From: Hermatobates lingyangjiaoensis
Taxonomy: Eukaryota > Arthropoda > Insecta > Hemiptera > Hermatobatidae
Reading direction: 5' to 3'
DNA length: 64,000 nucleotides
NCBI GenBank assembly: GCA_026182355.1
Contig: JAPFBL010000070.1
Coordinates: 1,883,501 to 1,947,500 of the forward strand
Shown here: piece after piece, positions 42,080-55,512 of the stretch
Layout of the letters: each line of letters starts with the position of its first letter
How positions within the stretch are numbered: position 1 is the stretch's first letter
Position numbers and translations under genes: made by a program
Notes under the pieces: model-generated
Database searches by the model: none
Told to the model about the DNA's origin: nothing
Seen by the model: the letters and a program-made list of their open reading frames with translations, nothing else

Positions 42080-43340
42080 CAGTGTATATCGCTGACTAAC
42101 TGTAGGAAATTTCATTCACACAGAAAAAAGATTAGGCGTACACTAAAAAAAAAAAAGTTATATGCTGTACTGATGATAAAAATAACCATATTTGATTAAG
42201 AAATACATAATAATTGGCATTTTATATTTCATATAAATAGTAAAATATTACATCGAATTAATAAATTTCGACTACATTTGCAAAATATGATTGCTATAAC
42301 TAAAACTTTAGCTTTAAACTAGTGTTTAAAGCAGCCAAGAGTACTGTATTCAAAATTGTTTTTAAAAATAGTATTCCACTTGAAGATGTAGTGTGGAAAA
42401 AGTTATATTATGGAATAGATTTGACGGCAAAAAGTTAGAGTTAGGGGTCTGCTGAATAAAGGACAGCGAAAAGCCCTCAAAACAGAAAACTTGAAATGGA
42501 ATCCTCACGGCCTACTCCTGTATGGTTATAAAAAATAGACTGCCGACTTCTCCCAAAACTTTTGTATATTACAAATTTCATGAAGGGTCAAGATGGTATG
42601 ACGGAATAATTCTGATACAATGAATATATAAGTATATTATGTATCCAGTAACAGTAGTAGCATTATCTTTATTATTAAGATGTTTGAAATTTACTTCATT
42701 GTTTGTTAAATTTAACTGGAATTCATTCAATTGTTAAATTACATTTAACTTTTCAATAGTCATAATTTAATAATAATACAAAGAGATTATGAAAAGGGAA
42801 AAAATTGTTGGTCTGTAAACTTTTTAAAAAAAAAAAAGAATAACTACGAAAAACAGAATAACATAAAAAGTACAAACAAATTTTACTGTATTAACATATA
42901 CTACTGTGAACTTAACTATGATAATGTTATTTCAAATTAATTAATATTTATTAAGATTTTTTAATTAAACATTTTAATTATCTATGTAAGCAAGTAAAAG
43001 TAGATTCATTGCGTCATGACTGAAGGTAATTTTGAACGCTACTAGTGCATGCGCGCTGCAACCTATGTTTAATATTTCTATCTTTAAGATCTTTCATTAT
43101 GAACCTTGAATATAATAGTTCATTTCTTTTTTGTAACATCATAATTCATTATCTGCAAAATTGATATATTTAATATTTTTTTGCTGTAAACTTCTGTTTC
43201 TAGATGTATGTATGTTTTTTTTTAATAGTTTTAATTACACACATATTAGGAAGCTTTAAACAAAATCAGAACTTCATTTTTGTAAATTTTGGTTCCAACC
43301 CGAAAAAAAATTATTAATATTGCTTTTTTAAATTTGTTCT

Positions 43341-43373
<33 letters not shown>

Positions 43374-46300
43374 AAACTTTAACACGTAGGAAAGAACACA
43401 GAAAGACACTACTCACTTCGATATTTCGACATCCGTCGTCATCGGGAAGAGGTTATTCTTTTAACAGATTAATTTGTTTATTTCTACTATTAAAGGAATT
43501 ACAAATTGATGGATTCTAATATATATATATATATGCACTTATTAGTCTTCTGAGTGGTTGAAAATCGTTAGCGTTACGCTCTTTTTTGTGTTTTATAGGT
43601 GTAACATAAATTATATATATTGATAAAGGTATCAACCGTGAGGTAGAAACAAAATTAAATTTTAGCAGGACATGGTGAGTTCATCAAATTCAAATTAAAG
43701 TCTCAATGCTGATGTTTCGGTTTCTATTTAAAATATTTTTTATCGACCTAAAAAACAGAGGAAATGTAAGAAATAATACAATCATTCAAAAACGAAACAT
43801 GCATAAAAAACGCAAAAGATCGCATTGTGAAATAGAATAAGAATTTCAGACTACAAGTGCGTCAGAAAACTTAAAGCAGTACATAATTTTGAAAAAAAAC
43901 TTAGGTATTATATTAGAAATTTTTGAAAAGAAAACAATTTCAGAATTTTTAATAACAACTTTCTTGTTTGAATAATCACGTATCTTTGAACTCTAACCAA
44001 GAAAAAAATCAAATTTCACCAAAAAAAATCACTAAAATAATATTACAATTGTACGTGTGTGTGTGTGTGTGTGTTTGTGTGAAAAGATCACATACTGGAT
44101 AAATGAAATGATAAGTAAATTAAATAATGATAGAAATAACAATACTAAAGATAAAAGTTTTCAAAAAAATATATGCTCCGAACAATCATTATTTCACGTT
44201 ATGTTTAGCATATTTACTTTTCCTGCACATACAATATGGAATCTTTTTCTATAAGTATATTATCTGACTCAGTACTAGATACGATGCCGTTTTGCACATT
44301 TTACAAATGACTTTCAAAATACGATGCACAAATAATTTCAAGCTCTTGACATATATCATCACTCCCTGTAAAACTCGAAAATCTTGACAGCAGGCCCACT
44401 AACCTCTACGTCACCGTAGGTTCATTCACTTAACTAATTAATTTAGCTAATTACACTTACCAATAGGAGCACTTCTTTTGAACAAATTTTGAAACATGTG
44501 CAAATTCATAGAAACATTGCAAAAGTTTTATTTGAGTTCTAATGCAAATTAGAGCTCAATGGTTCCTGTTTGCGGTTTATATTAATTAACATTTAGAACA
44601 AATCTTTAAAGTTGTTATTGGATCCCGATTGCAATATATGACATTCTTCTCATTCATATTTGATGACAACCAAATATAAATTGCCCTTTTAACTTACAAA
44701 GGAGATTTCAAGAACAGAGTGAAAATAACTGACAAACTGGTCCTGGTTAAAAATTTGCAAACCTTTTAACAATGCCCAAGCTGAATAATTTGTCATGGTT
44801 CTCTGAATTCTAGTATTACTCAGGAAAAAGTGATAGTGACCTTCCAGTACTCGTTAAATGGATTTAATTTCCATAATCACTTCATTGTATTTCGTCATCT
44901 ACATCCCAAATGAGGAATGTATTTTCCGAATCCATCTTATGTCAAATAACTAGTTAAATTCTATGTTTTTTTTTCTAATAAAATTACGGTTAACAGATGT
45001 TCTCTAAAACCATAACATTGTTGTTTATAGCAGTCTTATAAACTTCTTATATGTTTTTACAAAAAAAAGGAATGTTCTTAGATCGCTGAACATATAAAAC
45101 AAAACAAAGTTGTCGGTTTTACAAAGTCGTCTGAAATTAACAAAGTAAAACAGAGAGCATTGATTTACATGTTGACATAAAATTGGTGTGAGAAAAATTC
45201 TTAAAGCTGTGAAGTTTACTAGAATTAAGGTGATATGTTGAAATATGTTCCCCAGATTTATATTCCAATATTTCATATGCCAATCTAGAAGATTATCAGC
45301 TACAATGTGGGTTTATTCATTTCTGCTATTTTTTACAAGTTATTTTTTCTGATTTTTTTTTTTAGTTTATATAATGTAACTTCCTTATCAAATAACGAGC
45401 TTGGTCTGTTGCAGGTAACAGTGTACTCAGGACCTCTTCTTGCTGAAAGATTAACTTTCGGGCCACCTCCTGCTAAATCACTCAAGACGGAGTACGGAGC
45501 TCTTGAGTGCGCCATCGAAATAGTGCCAGGAATGGCTGACGCCATAGAGCATATAGCTAAGTATGGCAGTGGTCACACCGATGTCATCATTACAACCAAC
45601 CGTAAGTTAACCCCTTGAATTACATCAAGTTCGTTATACTTCCATGTAGAGGTGTCAAATCATGACGAATACATAAAATAATAAGTGCCACCTTCAGGGG
45701 GCCAGGCTAGCTCAGTGGTTACATGCTCACCTCTGAACTGATAGGACCGGGGTTCAATCCTCACCTGGCCCTCGATTTATTCACGCGGGAGGTGAATAAA
45801 TCTGAGCACGTCGTCCCTCGGAGAAGGACGTTAAACTGTCAGTCCCGAGTCTGTACGATGTCAGGTACTCGTTAAAGATCCCTACTCTAAATATATTTGA
45901 GTTAGGCAAAATTTAGGACTCCCACTGTAGAATCAATCTTCATTGTGTGGTATCACAAAGGGCCAATGCTTGGCCTACGTGTGATCCCTTGTGGGACTGC
46001 CACTGCAACCTAACCTAAGTGCCACCTTCATTTGTTAGCAGTCGTCATCAGGAGAAGAGTGACCTAACAAGTAAAAAAGAGAAAACGACAAAAAACTTGG
46101 TTAAAACAGTAAAACAATATTAAAATGTGTTTTCAAATTAAAACAACAAATCAATGGAAGCAATAATAGCAGTTATAAATTAATATAAGTATAACCATAT
46201 TATATTAATTGTGTTGTAATGTGAAATAAAATCTCAAATTATTTTACAATAGACAGTAGTTTGAAAAAGAATTTCACTGTCAACAGATAAACTGACAATA

Positions 46301-47454
46301 TATAATTTTGTAAATCTAATACAATCTTTGGAAACATATTATAAAAAAAAAACATAAGCTTCTGGTTGGTGCATAATACTTACATCTTGAATTTTCAGTT
46401 CATTTGTCAAATTGTATAACTTATAAATTTCCTTCACATAACTTTGGATTACGTCCATATAATTGCTTAAGGGCTATAAAAATATATCACCGCTCAAAAA
46501 TGACATAATGACTACTAAATAAAAAAATATAAATCAAAATAATATTACTAACGCGACTCAGTAAATTTTCAACTTTTAGTGATATTTTTATTTTATCAAT
46601 GAAAAAATAAAATGAAATCATAAAAATATGCAAAACGTTGTTTCCTGAATAGAAATAAGGCACGTTATGCATAATTTGTTCGTTGTGGATAAGTTAGTGA
46701 ATTATGATAGAGAAACAGGGTTTATAAAGGAAACATGTGTTGTTTTATTAGGAGGGTGAACGTGTCCGAGAAACTACAAATAGCGATTTAAATGTGGCAT
46801 TGGTAAGCAGGAAGGGCTGCGAGGGTTTGAATAATCGCACGATTGGCAACGCACGACTCCTCAGCATGTTCAATGACGAGTAGAGTCTATTTTGACAATT
46901 CAAACAAACAAGAAGCCATTCGTGACAAATATTACCTCTAATTCAGTCATCGATTCAGTCGATATTTACTCCAAGGATATTTCAGATCTAACCTTATGTT
47001 TGAAAGAAAAGAGTTATTTATAAAAAAGAAAGTATATTAAAATATAGGTAAGATTCCCACAATAAATGCATATTATATCTTAATTAAAGAAATCAAATCA
47101 GAATTACTTCAAAACAAATATAGGTTGGTTAAATATATATATATTAAGATTTCACTATAAACACGTAAAATAAAAATAAACATCTATATCACAGTGAGAA
47201 ATCAGAAAACAACACTAAAGCATCACGTAAAGAGTATAATAATGCAGCTCACTTTAAGTGAGGTGCAATGTCTATTAGTAATTTCTTCATATGCCATATA
47301 TATATATATATATACTTAAAATAAACAGTGACACATAGACTGAAACATAACAAAGACTCACTTTTCAATATTTCGACTGCCATTACGGTCAGTCTATGTG
47401 TCACTCTTTATTTTAAGTGTTATCTGTCCTGCCGGACCGTTTTTCGTTTATCAT

Positions 47455-47498
<44 letters not shown>

Positions 47499-47875
47499 AG
47501 TTAAGGTTGGTAGCAATCCTTCTTGCAAACATGTTTTTAAGAACTTCATGCCAATTTCATGCTTGGTTACCTTTTTAGAGAGTTTTTCTAGTTGTCTGCA
47601 TGCTCTTTTCAGTTGCTAAGGGAATAAAAAAACACTCTGGCCCAATCTTTTTCTTTCATATTTACAGATTCTGAAACTATTTATATCGGAGAGGTACAAC
47701 TAACTAACTAACTTTGTTAAATATATATATATATATATATCATTTGTAGTAGCTCTCTGGTGAAATAGTTGAGACGGCCTCAGACATTATTTTTCTTTAT
47801 TTTGATTCTTACCTACGGCATTTTGTCTCATATACATATCGTAGGTCTTGCTGGTCTAAATATTATATTGTATCT

Positions 47876-47927
<52 letters not shown>

Positions 47928-50900
47928 CAATATTCAAAACACAATAAGAAAAGTGAAAAAAAATACTAAGACCTTTCAAATGTAACAAGCGGTCTCCCTC
48001 AGAGTCAAATCTGAACTGAGTTGAGAATTAACTCTTAAGAAAACCGTTTGTTACGGTTAAAAGGTCTTTGTCTTTTTTTCTCTTTTCTTATTGTAGTTGT
48101 CACGTGTTTATTATAAAACCTTATTATATATATATAAAACAAGATTTAACATAAACACGTGAAATGGGAAAAAAGACCAAGGTTTTTCAACCATAACAAG
48201 CGGTCTACGTTAGAGTCAAAACACAACATGTTTTTAGTTCAGTTGGATTTTGATTCTGACGGGAACCGTTTGTTACGGTTAAAATATCTTAGACTCCTTT
48301 TTCCCCATTTCTTATTGTGGTTTGATCATTGATTTATATATATATATATATCACTCATATTTATATATATATATATTATATATAATTATGTATTATATAT
48401 TAATAATAATGATATATTATTATAATTTTTATATATATAGAATTCAATAATATTGATAAAGCAGCAAAGATAAATTAAAAGGACAACTTTTAGTCTCTAA
48501 TTTCTGGTTTGGACTGTAATTAGGACAGATAAGAGAGGGAAACTAAGTGTACTGGTGTAGAGACACTCTGCACCAGGGCCATTTGTTTCCCTCTCTTATC
48601 TCTCCTGATGACCATTCAAACAGAAAATTAGACACTGAATGTGTGTGCTTTTAATTTATCTTTGCTGCTTTATATTTATTAAAAGATCTTTCAGCTGGGA
48701 CTTGACTCTGACGAAAACCGCTTGTTACGGTTGAAAAATCTTAGCAAGTTTTTGAGAAGGTTGGGAGGTAAAAAGGGTCTAAATACCATTAAAGGAAGAC
48801 AAAAGGGAAATTCATTTTTTTTTTATTATTTCTGTTGAAATATAAGGCCTACTTTGTAATGAAACCCTTCTTCATACCATAGCATTAGTCATTGGACCAA
48901 TTTACCTGAATCCCTCAATGTTTCTGTCGACTATGGTAGAAACCCCTGTATTGGTCAGATAAAGAAATATTTAATAGTGCACAAATGACAAAAGGAAGAA
49001 ATCGTAGATGCTGTAATTATTAAGCCTGCTTTCACAATAATTCAATTTCTGTATTTTCAGTGCACAAAGACTTGTAATAAAGCTCTTCTAGAGTTAGAAT
49101 ACTTTATTATTCTCATTTACACTCAACAGCTATTTAATTTAAGCATACTTCTCACAGTTCTTCATCTTCTCAATCTAAAGCCCTCAATTTGTAAAGTAAT
49201 TCAATGATCAAAGTTATTGTGAAACGCATTTTCTTTTATGTGTTTTTAATTTACCACATTTAATTTTTATAAAACCATTGCTTATTTGAACAAAACAACG
49301 ATTTAATCATTAATGATTTAAATAATAAAAAAATTATACCATTTATTACTGAATGCTAAACTATTATAACCGGCTTTACTTCGTGAGAACTAATATAAGC
49401 AAATTAAAACTAAACACGGAATAGAAAATGTAATATTTATTGGAATATACACGAAATCATAATTAAGGATTTATTCAAAAGGTTTGTCTCTTCATGTCAG
49501 TGTAGAAACGAGATTGGAATCTGAAAGGGTATATCAGTACCCCATTTGAAGTGAGATGCTGATAATTTGTTTGAATGATATTATGGTCATATCTAAGGTT
49601 GAATTGTGATCTGCTACCTGATCAATACAAAATATTTTTGATTCTTCATTTCATTAATATTCAACTCTTAACTCTCCTGCCATTAGACGTGTTAAGATGA
49701 CAGATGATAAATAGTTCAAAAAGTTACATTTTCAATAAAAAAATTTTATTTGTTTGGAATCTTGTTGTCTAATTTACTATTCTTAATCATTTTATTCTTT
49801 TTTTTTTTCAAAAGGAATAGCTATTAGCAAGTAGCCTACAAGCTCAATCTACACATTTCTAATAACCCTTGAAACCTCTATGAAATTGCAGGAAAATTCC
49901 CTTTGTTTTTTTTCTTATTTAAAAAAGCCTTTTCAGAAAGAACATTTTTTTTTTGTTTAAAACTACTTTTGGCCAATGTTTTTTATGTTACAAGTACTTT
50001 TCACCAAAAAGTACATAATTCGGTTAGGAACCAAGATGATTCATATAGCGTCCAATCTCAAACAAAAATTATACCGCTATAAAAAACTTATAAATAATAA
50101 TAAACCACAGGCAATCACAATGTGTATCAAAAAAAATTTAACTGTGACATTGTTTTGAATGATTTAATGAAGCTCTACATTTTTGTCACATTGAAAAAGC
50201 ATATTAAATATAAAAACACCACTACAAGGGCAATAATTCTTTTATTAAAATTGTTTTGTTTTTTCACAGTCAGTAGTAGTAAAATTACAAATAAAATAAT
50301 TTTCACATTAGGCAGTTATATTTTATTTATATGTTAAAATAGTATCTAAACTGATAGTATTCAAACAAAAATACTTTTATTTCAAAATTTTTTTTTAAAA
50401 GTTGATTTTCAATGAATAACAGCATCTAGTAAATTTAATCAGATTATATGGAGAGGAGGGCCAATTGTAGAGGTAAATAGGCCACAGATGGTCCATTATA
50501 ACATTGCTGTTTTAACAAACAGGAAAAAATATGAGTATTTTAATTCCACTATAGAATGTAGTGATTTCATAGATTTTTGTGGGCGAGTTATTTAATACTT
50601 AAAGCGGATGAGCATATTCATCTAAAGCTATGACGAAACAGCTACAGGGTTAATATATTGAAATATATTAATCCTATTTCCTGATATACTGGGTGGTCAA
50701 TGCATGCAGTGGAAGGGGCTTTGTGTGTAACTAGCAGTCAACATTAGTGATTGATTTTGCAATTTCAGCACACGGAAAACTGCAATGCAGGAAGAAATAA
50801 CAGCATGAAAGAAAAAATGCAATCCATCCATCAGTTAGATGGGTTATAAATACTGTTATCGTGATGAGACTGATAAAGTTAGTTATTTAAAAAGTTCATG

Positions 50901-53900
50901 CATGTAAGATGCGATCATAAACCTGTCGTAGATAAAGTCAAATAGTTAATGTCTGTAATAGTTATATCAAGTGTAAAACTTCTAGCCAGTACTGCAAAAG
51001 GGTTGGGGTGTTACCCCATGACATCATCCATTCTAAATTCATTAGGCAGTAATATTTACTTAATGCTTAATCACGAATTAATGCCTTTCCATGTACCTAC
51101 TTATAGTACCTGTGTGATTATACTCCAATGTTAGTTGCATTACAAAGATCAAAATAGAAGTGGGTTGCACCAAATAAAAGCTCTAATTCAAAATATTTAC
51201 TAAAATAGTGGAAACCAATATATAATTTTGAAAAGAAAAAACATAAGTGACTGATAATTGCTCTGAAGATAGCCTATGCTTTTAAGAAACTTAACTGGAG
51301 GCATGGAAGACGTCTCTGACCTTTCAACTCCTTCACTGGTTACTTTCTTTATATCCAAATTAACCACCCTTCTTACTCTAACAACCTATCGATCCAATTC
51401 ATTGTCTCTCCTCTTTTCCACGTAAAAGTCTACACAATACATGTTTCTGAATAATGGTATGTTATTTGAAATCAATCACAGCAAGCATATTTGCCCTCTT
51501 AATGTCCCATTTAAGAATTCTACCATCCTGTGAAATATACATATTGGCCATTCTCTTTAGGATAAAAACTATAATGTAAACAAACAAAAAAAATCAATAT
51601 TTTTTTGCATCAAACATTACACGAATAGTCATTACACTAAATAGTGTTAATCAACACTAAAATGCAATACTAGCGAACTATTTAAATCTCTCAGAAATTT
51701 AAAATCATATTTTGAAAGAATTTTCCTCTTGTGATATTTATTCTTTAAAGCATACTTAGAATATTCGTTACAAAAGAAAATTAAGAAATACTTGTAAATG
51801 TTTGTAATGAGAATACTTATTACAAACAAATTTGTTGAAAACTCTGAAGGGCAGAACTATTTCCTTTATTTGATTTTGTTGAAATCTTTCACTTAAACCG
51901 TTACAGCAATTTCAAAATCACTATATTTTATTTTTTAATGAAATTATTCTAAGGAGTTGCAAACATTTCATTTTCTAAAGTAGAAAACAACTTAAAAAAA
52001 AAATCAACTTACTCTATATCAGTAAGTGGAAGTAGGTTTTCTAATAAACAACCCTCTATATTGTTTAGATAATGATTTGTATATAGAGTTCTTCTAGTCT
52101 TTATTAATGTATTTTATTTATTGTAATATCATATTCACTTTTTTCTTTTTTTACAAATTGGCAATTTAGTTAGTAATTATTTACGCCTAGAATACAAGTA
52201 AGAATGTTGTAATTATGCTAAAGAGTGTTGGTCTCCTTGAAAGTGTTTTATACGACCCTCAAGATATTAGAAGGTTGCCTTTAGACTCCTCCTTATAGTA
52301 GAGGATGCATGCAACAAGAAGTGGGTGGAATTAATAAGGATCCTGGTATGTCCCTCATTAAGGTGGCAGCTTCTTCACCTTCCAACCTTCATTAATCTTA
52401 CTTTTCTCTACAAAAATTAGTCATACTTAGCGATCCCTTATAAGGAAAAAACCTCAGACTAACTGCTTTGCATTTATTTTAAAATTCATTTAGAAACAGC
52501 GTCCCTTTCTAATGTATCTCTCTCTACACTTAAGTTAAAATAATGAGGTATTTTTATTACTTAAGTAAATAACTTTTGTTCATAGTAAATTACACTTTAA
52601 ATTAATGTAAATTGGTTCTTATTATTTACTACAACCCTTTTCCATTTTATTGAATTTGATTGCTACTGGTTAATTAGATATATTTTAAATCACTATTAAT
52701 CATAAGTTATCATTGCTATAATTAATTATACAACATAATCTTATACTGGTTTCTCCTTTGGCCTTATAGGAGCACTAGGTTTTACCAGTGGCTGTCGACA
52801 TTTGGGAGTGAGACAATTATATGCAGCCAATTAGTACTGCTTTAGATACTGTAGAACTAGGAATTACAGTGTAAAGGCTGTAGGCATATAGCTGTCAGCT
52901 AATAAATGATATCATTTCTGAGCCACTTCTGTCTAGCTAAATAAGTTTCCGGTATTTATTTTGCTTAAAAACATTACACTTAAAAATAATTTATTTCAAA
53001 CAATAATATTACAATAAACTAAATATTGTTTCATTATTTGATACTTTTCGCAACTTACTATGAGTCAAATGAAATCATAAAACGATATTTTCATATGAGT
53101 ATATCAATACATGTTGATATCTGTTATTTTTCATAGTGTCAGGACTGCCTTTCATAAAGTTTTACTATTCTGGCGTTTCTCGTTAAATATGTCATTAAGT
53201 GTTGTGTGTAACAGAATTTCTAAATCCTATCAAGGTTTCAATATCCACAACTTCTATCAATAATATAACAAAAAAGTTATGACAATATTTTAATTAAAGC
53301 ATATAAAGAACAAATGACTTCAGAGGAAATCTGATGGCCATAACTGATTACAAATTTATTCCCTTACTAACTTTATACAAGATTTTTTTTTCTCTGTAAC
53401 GTCATATAAAACCGCAAAAGCCCCACCAAAAAAAAACAAAAAACAAATGTAAATTTGCAATATTAGCGCTTGCTGTTTGATTACGTTTTCTCATTTATAT
53501 ATGTGTGTGTATGATACAAGTGTTTATAACGACCAAGTATTAAACAATTTTGTTTTTTAAAATTCTGAAATTAAAAATGACTATTAATTAATCTTTAGTA
53601 ATAAGATTTATAATAATTTTTACTTAATACTTTTATTATAAGAAATTAATAATCGTTTAAAATGTAGCTTAGGTATATTACAATAGAGAAATGGAAAAAT
53701 ACTTGAACCGGAATTTCAAAGAAAAAGAAAACCATCATATAATTATTTTCTCTCTTCTGTTTGAAAACGGAAAGTAGGCCAGTGTTATCATCTACTGTTT
53801 GATAAAGTTTGCTAAATCAATAATATTAAGAAGTTACTTTAAATTTACATAACTAGTAGGATGTTTCATAAATGAACAAAACTAGGGAAAGTTCACAAAA

Positions 53901-55452
53901 CACTTATATATGTTACTGGTTCTCGTTTAATTCTGATACATAATAACAGCATCATATTTTACTTACTTCCAACTTGAATTCTTTTAAAAAAAAAAAATAA
54001 ATACAACATAATGAAATATACTACATTTTGTGTCTTTAAAGGCTCTCATAATTTATGTCTACTCTAGTATGGAATTTTAATTTAACAAGAAAGAATTTTT
54101 AGAATTTGGTACATCGGACAGTTTGGAAGTAGAATTATTATATTATTCAATTAAGGAATTGCGAACAACCATAAACTACTGAACTTGATTACGAATATCT
54201 TTGTCACTTCTCTTTCTGTCTGGAATATTAATTGCCCTTTCTCAAAGTTTAGTGTTATATAGTGAGGTATTATTTAAGTTATTCATTATAATTGAGAGTA
54301 TTTTTTTTTAATGTGTCCAAGCAAATACTATTCAGTATTTATTCAGTAGTGCAATAACCATATCAAACTACTATTAAAAAATCATGTTATAGATTACAGA
54401 ATCTAACAATATGCTGTCATAGTCAACCTAAACAGATGAGAAAACCACTTTTTTCTTAAGAGTTACAACAAAATCCAGATAATTCAATTTAATTTTTTTT
54501 TAACTATTAATGTTAAATAAAAAAAGAACATATTGTTTCATAATAATTTTCTTCCCCAAAAAACTTATTTCATGGCAAATATTGTTAATTTTCAGAATGA
54601 CCCTAAAATCACCAAATTAATAATAGAATAATTTCTATTTACTGTCAAAATCAACTTAACGGATTTTCCAAACATCAAAACGCTTAAAAAAAATTGTTTA
54701 TTCCTTCCTATGAGTTAATTTCAAAGAATAAAAAAGTATAAAGTTCTCCAGTATTATTAAAGGTAAATCAGTTGAGGGATATATAGATAACAGATATTAT
54801 ATTCAATATTTGCACAGAACGTAACATTGTTCTACCAATTTTCTTAATTAATTTTAAAACAAACTATAAATATGTAAGATATCATTTTCAAAATATTAAT
54901 ATTAAACACATAATATATCGTCTTACCTGGTACATTGCTGCCGTAGCTCTCGGACCGGTTTCGGGTATCACCCATCTTCAACAAGAACTGATCTAATGAA
55001 TCCTACCTTTCTGAATATATAACCTACCTACTATCCCAATGCTGCCTAGATTTTAGTATTTAATTATTTTAACTCTATTTTATTTTTATTTTATTATTAT
55101 TTTAAATATTATTATTTAGTCTAATTCTTTTTCTATTATTTTCGTCTTTGTCAAGTCTGTCAAGTCGTCGTTTTATTTTCTGTAAGAGTTTAAATAATGT
55201 ATCGCTTTGATGATTTACTTGTTCATTTATTAGATTACCCGATTCTTTATGTTTAAATATCTCTAATTCTTCAGTTACGTTAAGTCTTTTTCCTTTCTGT
55301 CCTGTTTTTATTAAGGTCATTGAATTTTCTAACCTGTCCAGTTAATGACCTTGTTCTGTTAAGTGGTTGGCGTAATTAGATTTGTTTGTATTATTTAGAT
55401 AATCTTTAATGTGTTCATTGTATCTTATTTTTAGGGTCCTTCCCGTTTGTCC

Positions 55453-55512
<60 letters not shown>

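Larger units (their letters stand above)
38524..45414 (+). other. P5CS intron (6.9 kb)
   Basis: A GT-AG intron. It contains a short direct duplication at 38.93 and 39.55 kb, a TG repeat at 42.0 kb and TA-flanked PLE-like units at 43.3-43.8 kb. Nothing else was recognised at 39.6-42.0 or 44.1-45.4 kb. Confidence 0.85.
47136..48750. repeat. Cluster of (TA)n tracts and foldback units
   Basis: TA tracts at about 47293-47314, 47455-47491, 47718-47740, 47883-47927 and 48332-48440 separate short units. Three are foldbacks: 47317-47345 with 47391-47419 (cttaaaataaa to tttattttaag), one at about 47935-48100 and one at 48145-48325. The last two share aacaagcggtct and cgtttgttacggtt boxes. It looks like repeated insertion of PLE-type ends into each other's TA tracts. 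Confidence 0.7.

Noticed and set aside
41761..42199. Open frames with long Cys-Val runs
   Set aside because: They are produced by the (TG)n microsatellite.
46745..46905. Possible extra exon (GC-richer, about 40 open codons)
   Set aside because: It has no family match to P5CS, the flanking exons join correctly without it, and no good splice pair bounds it.
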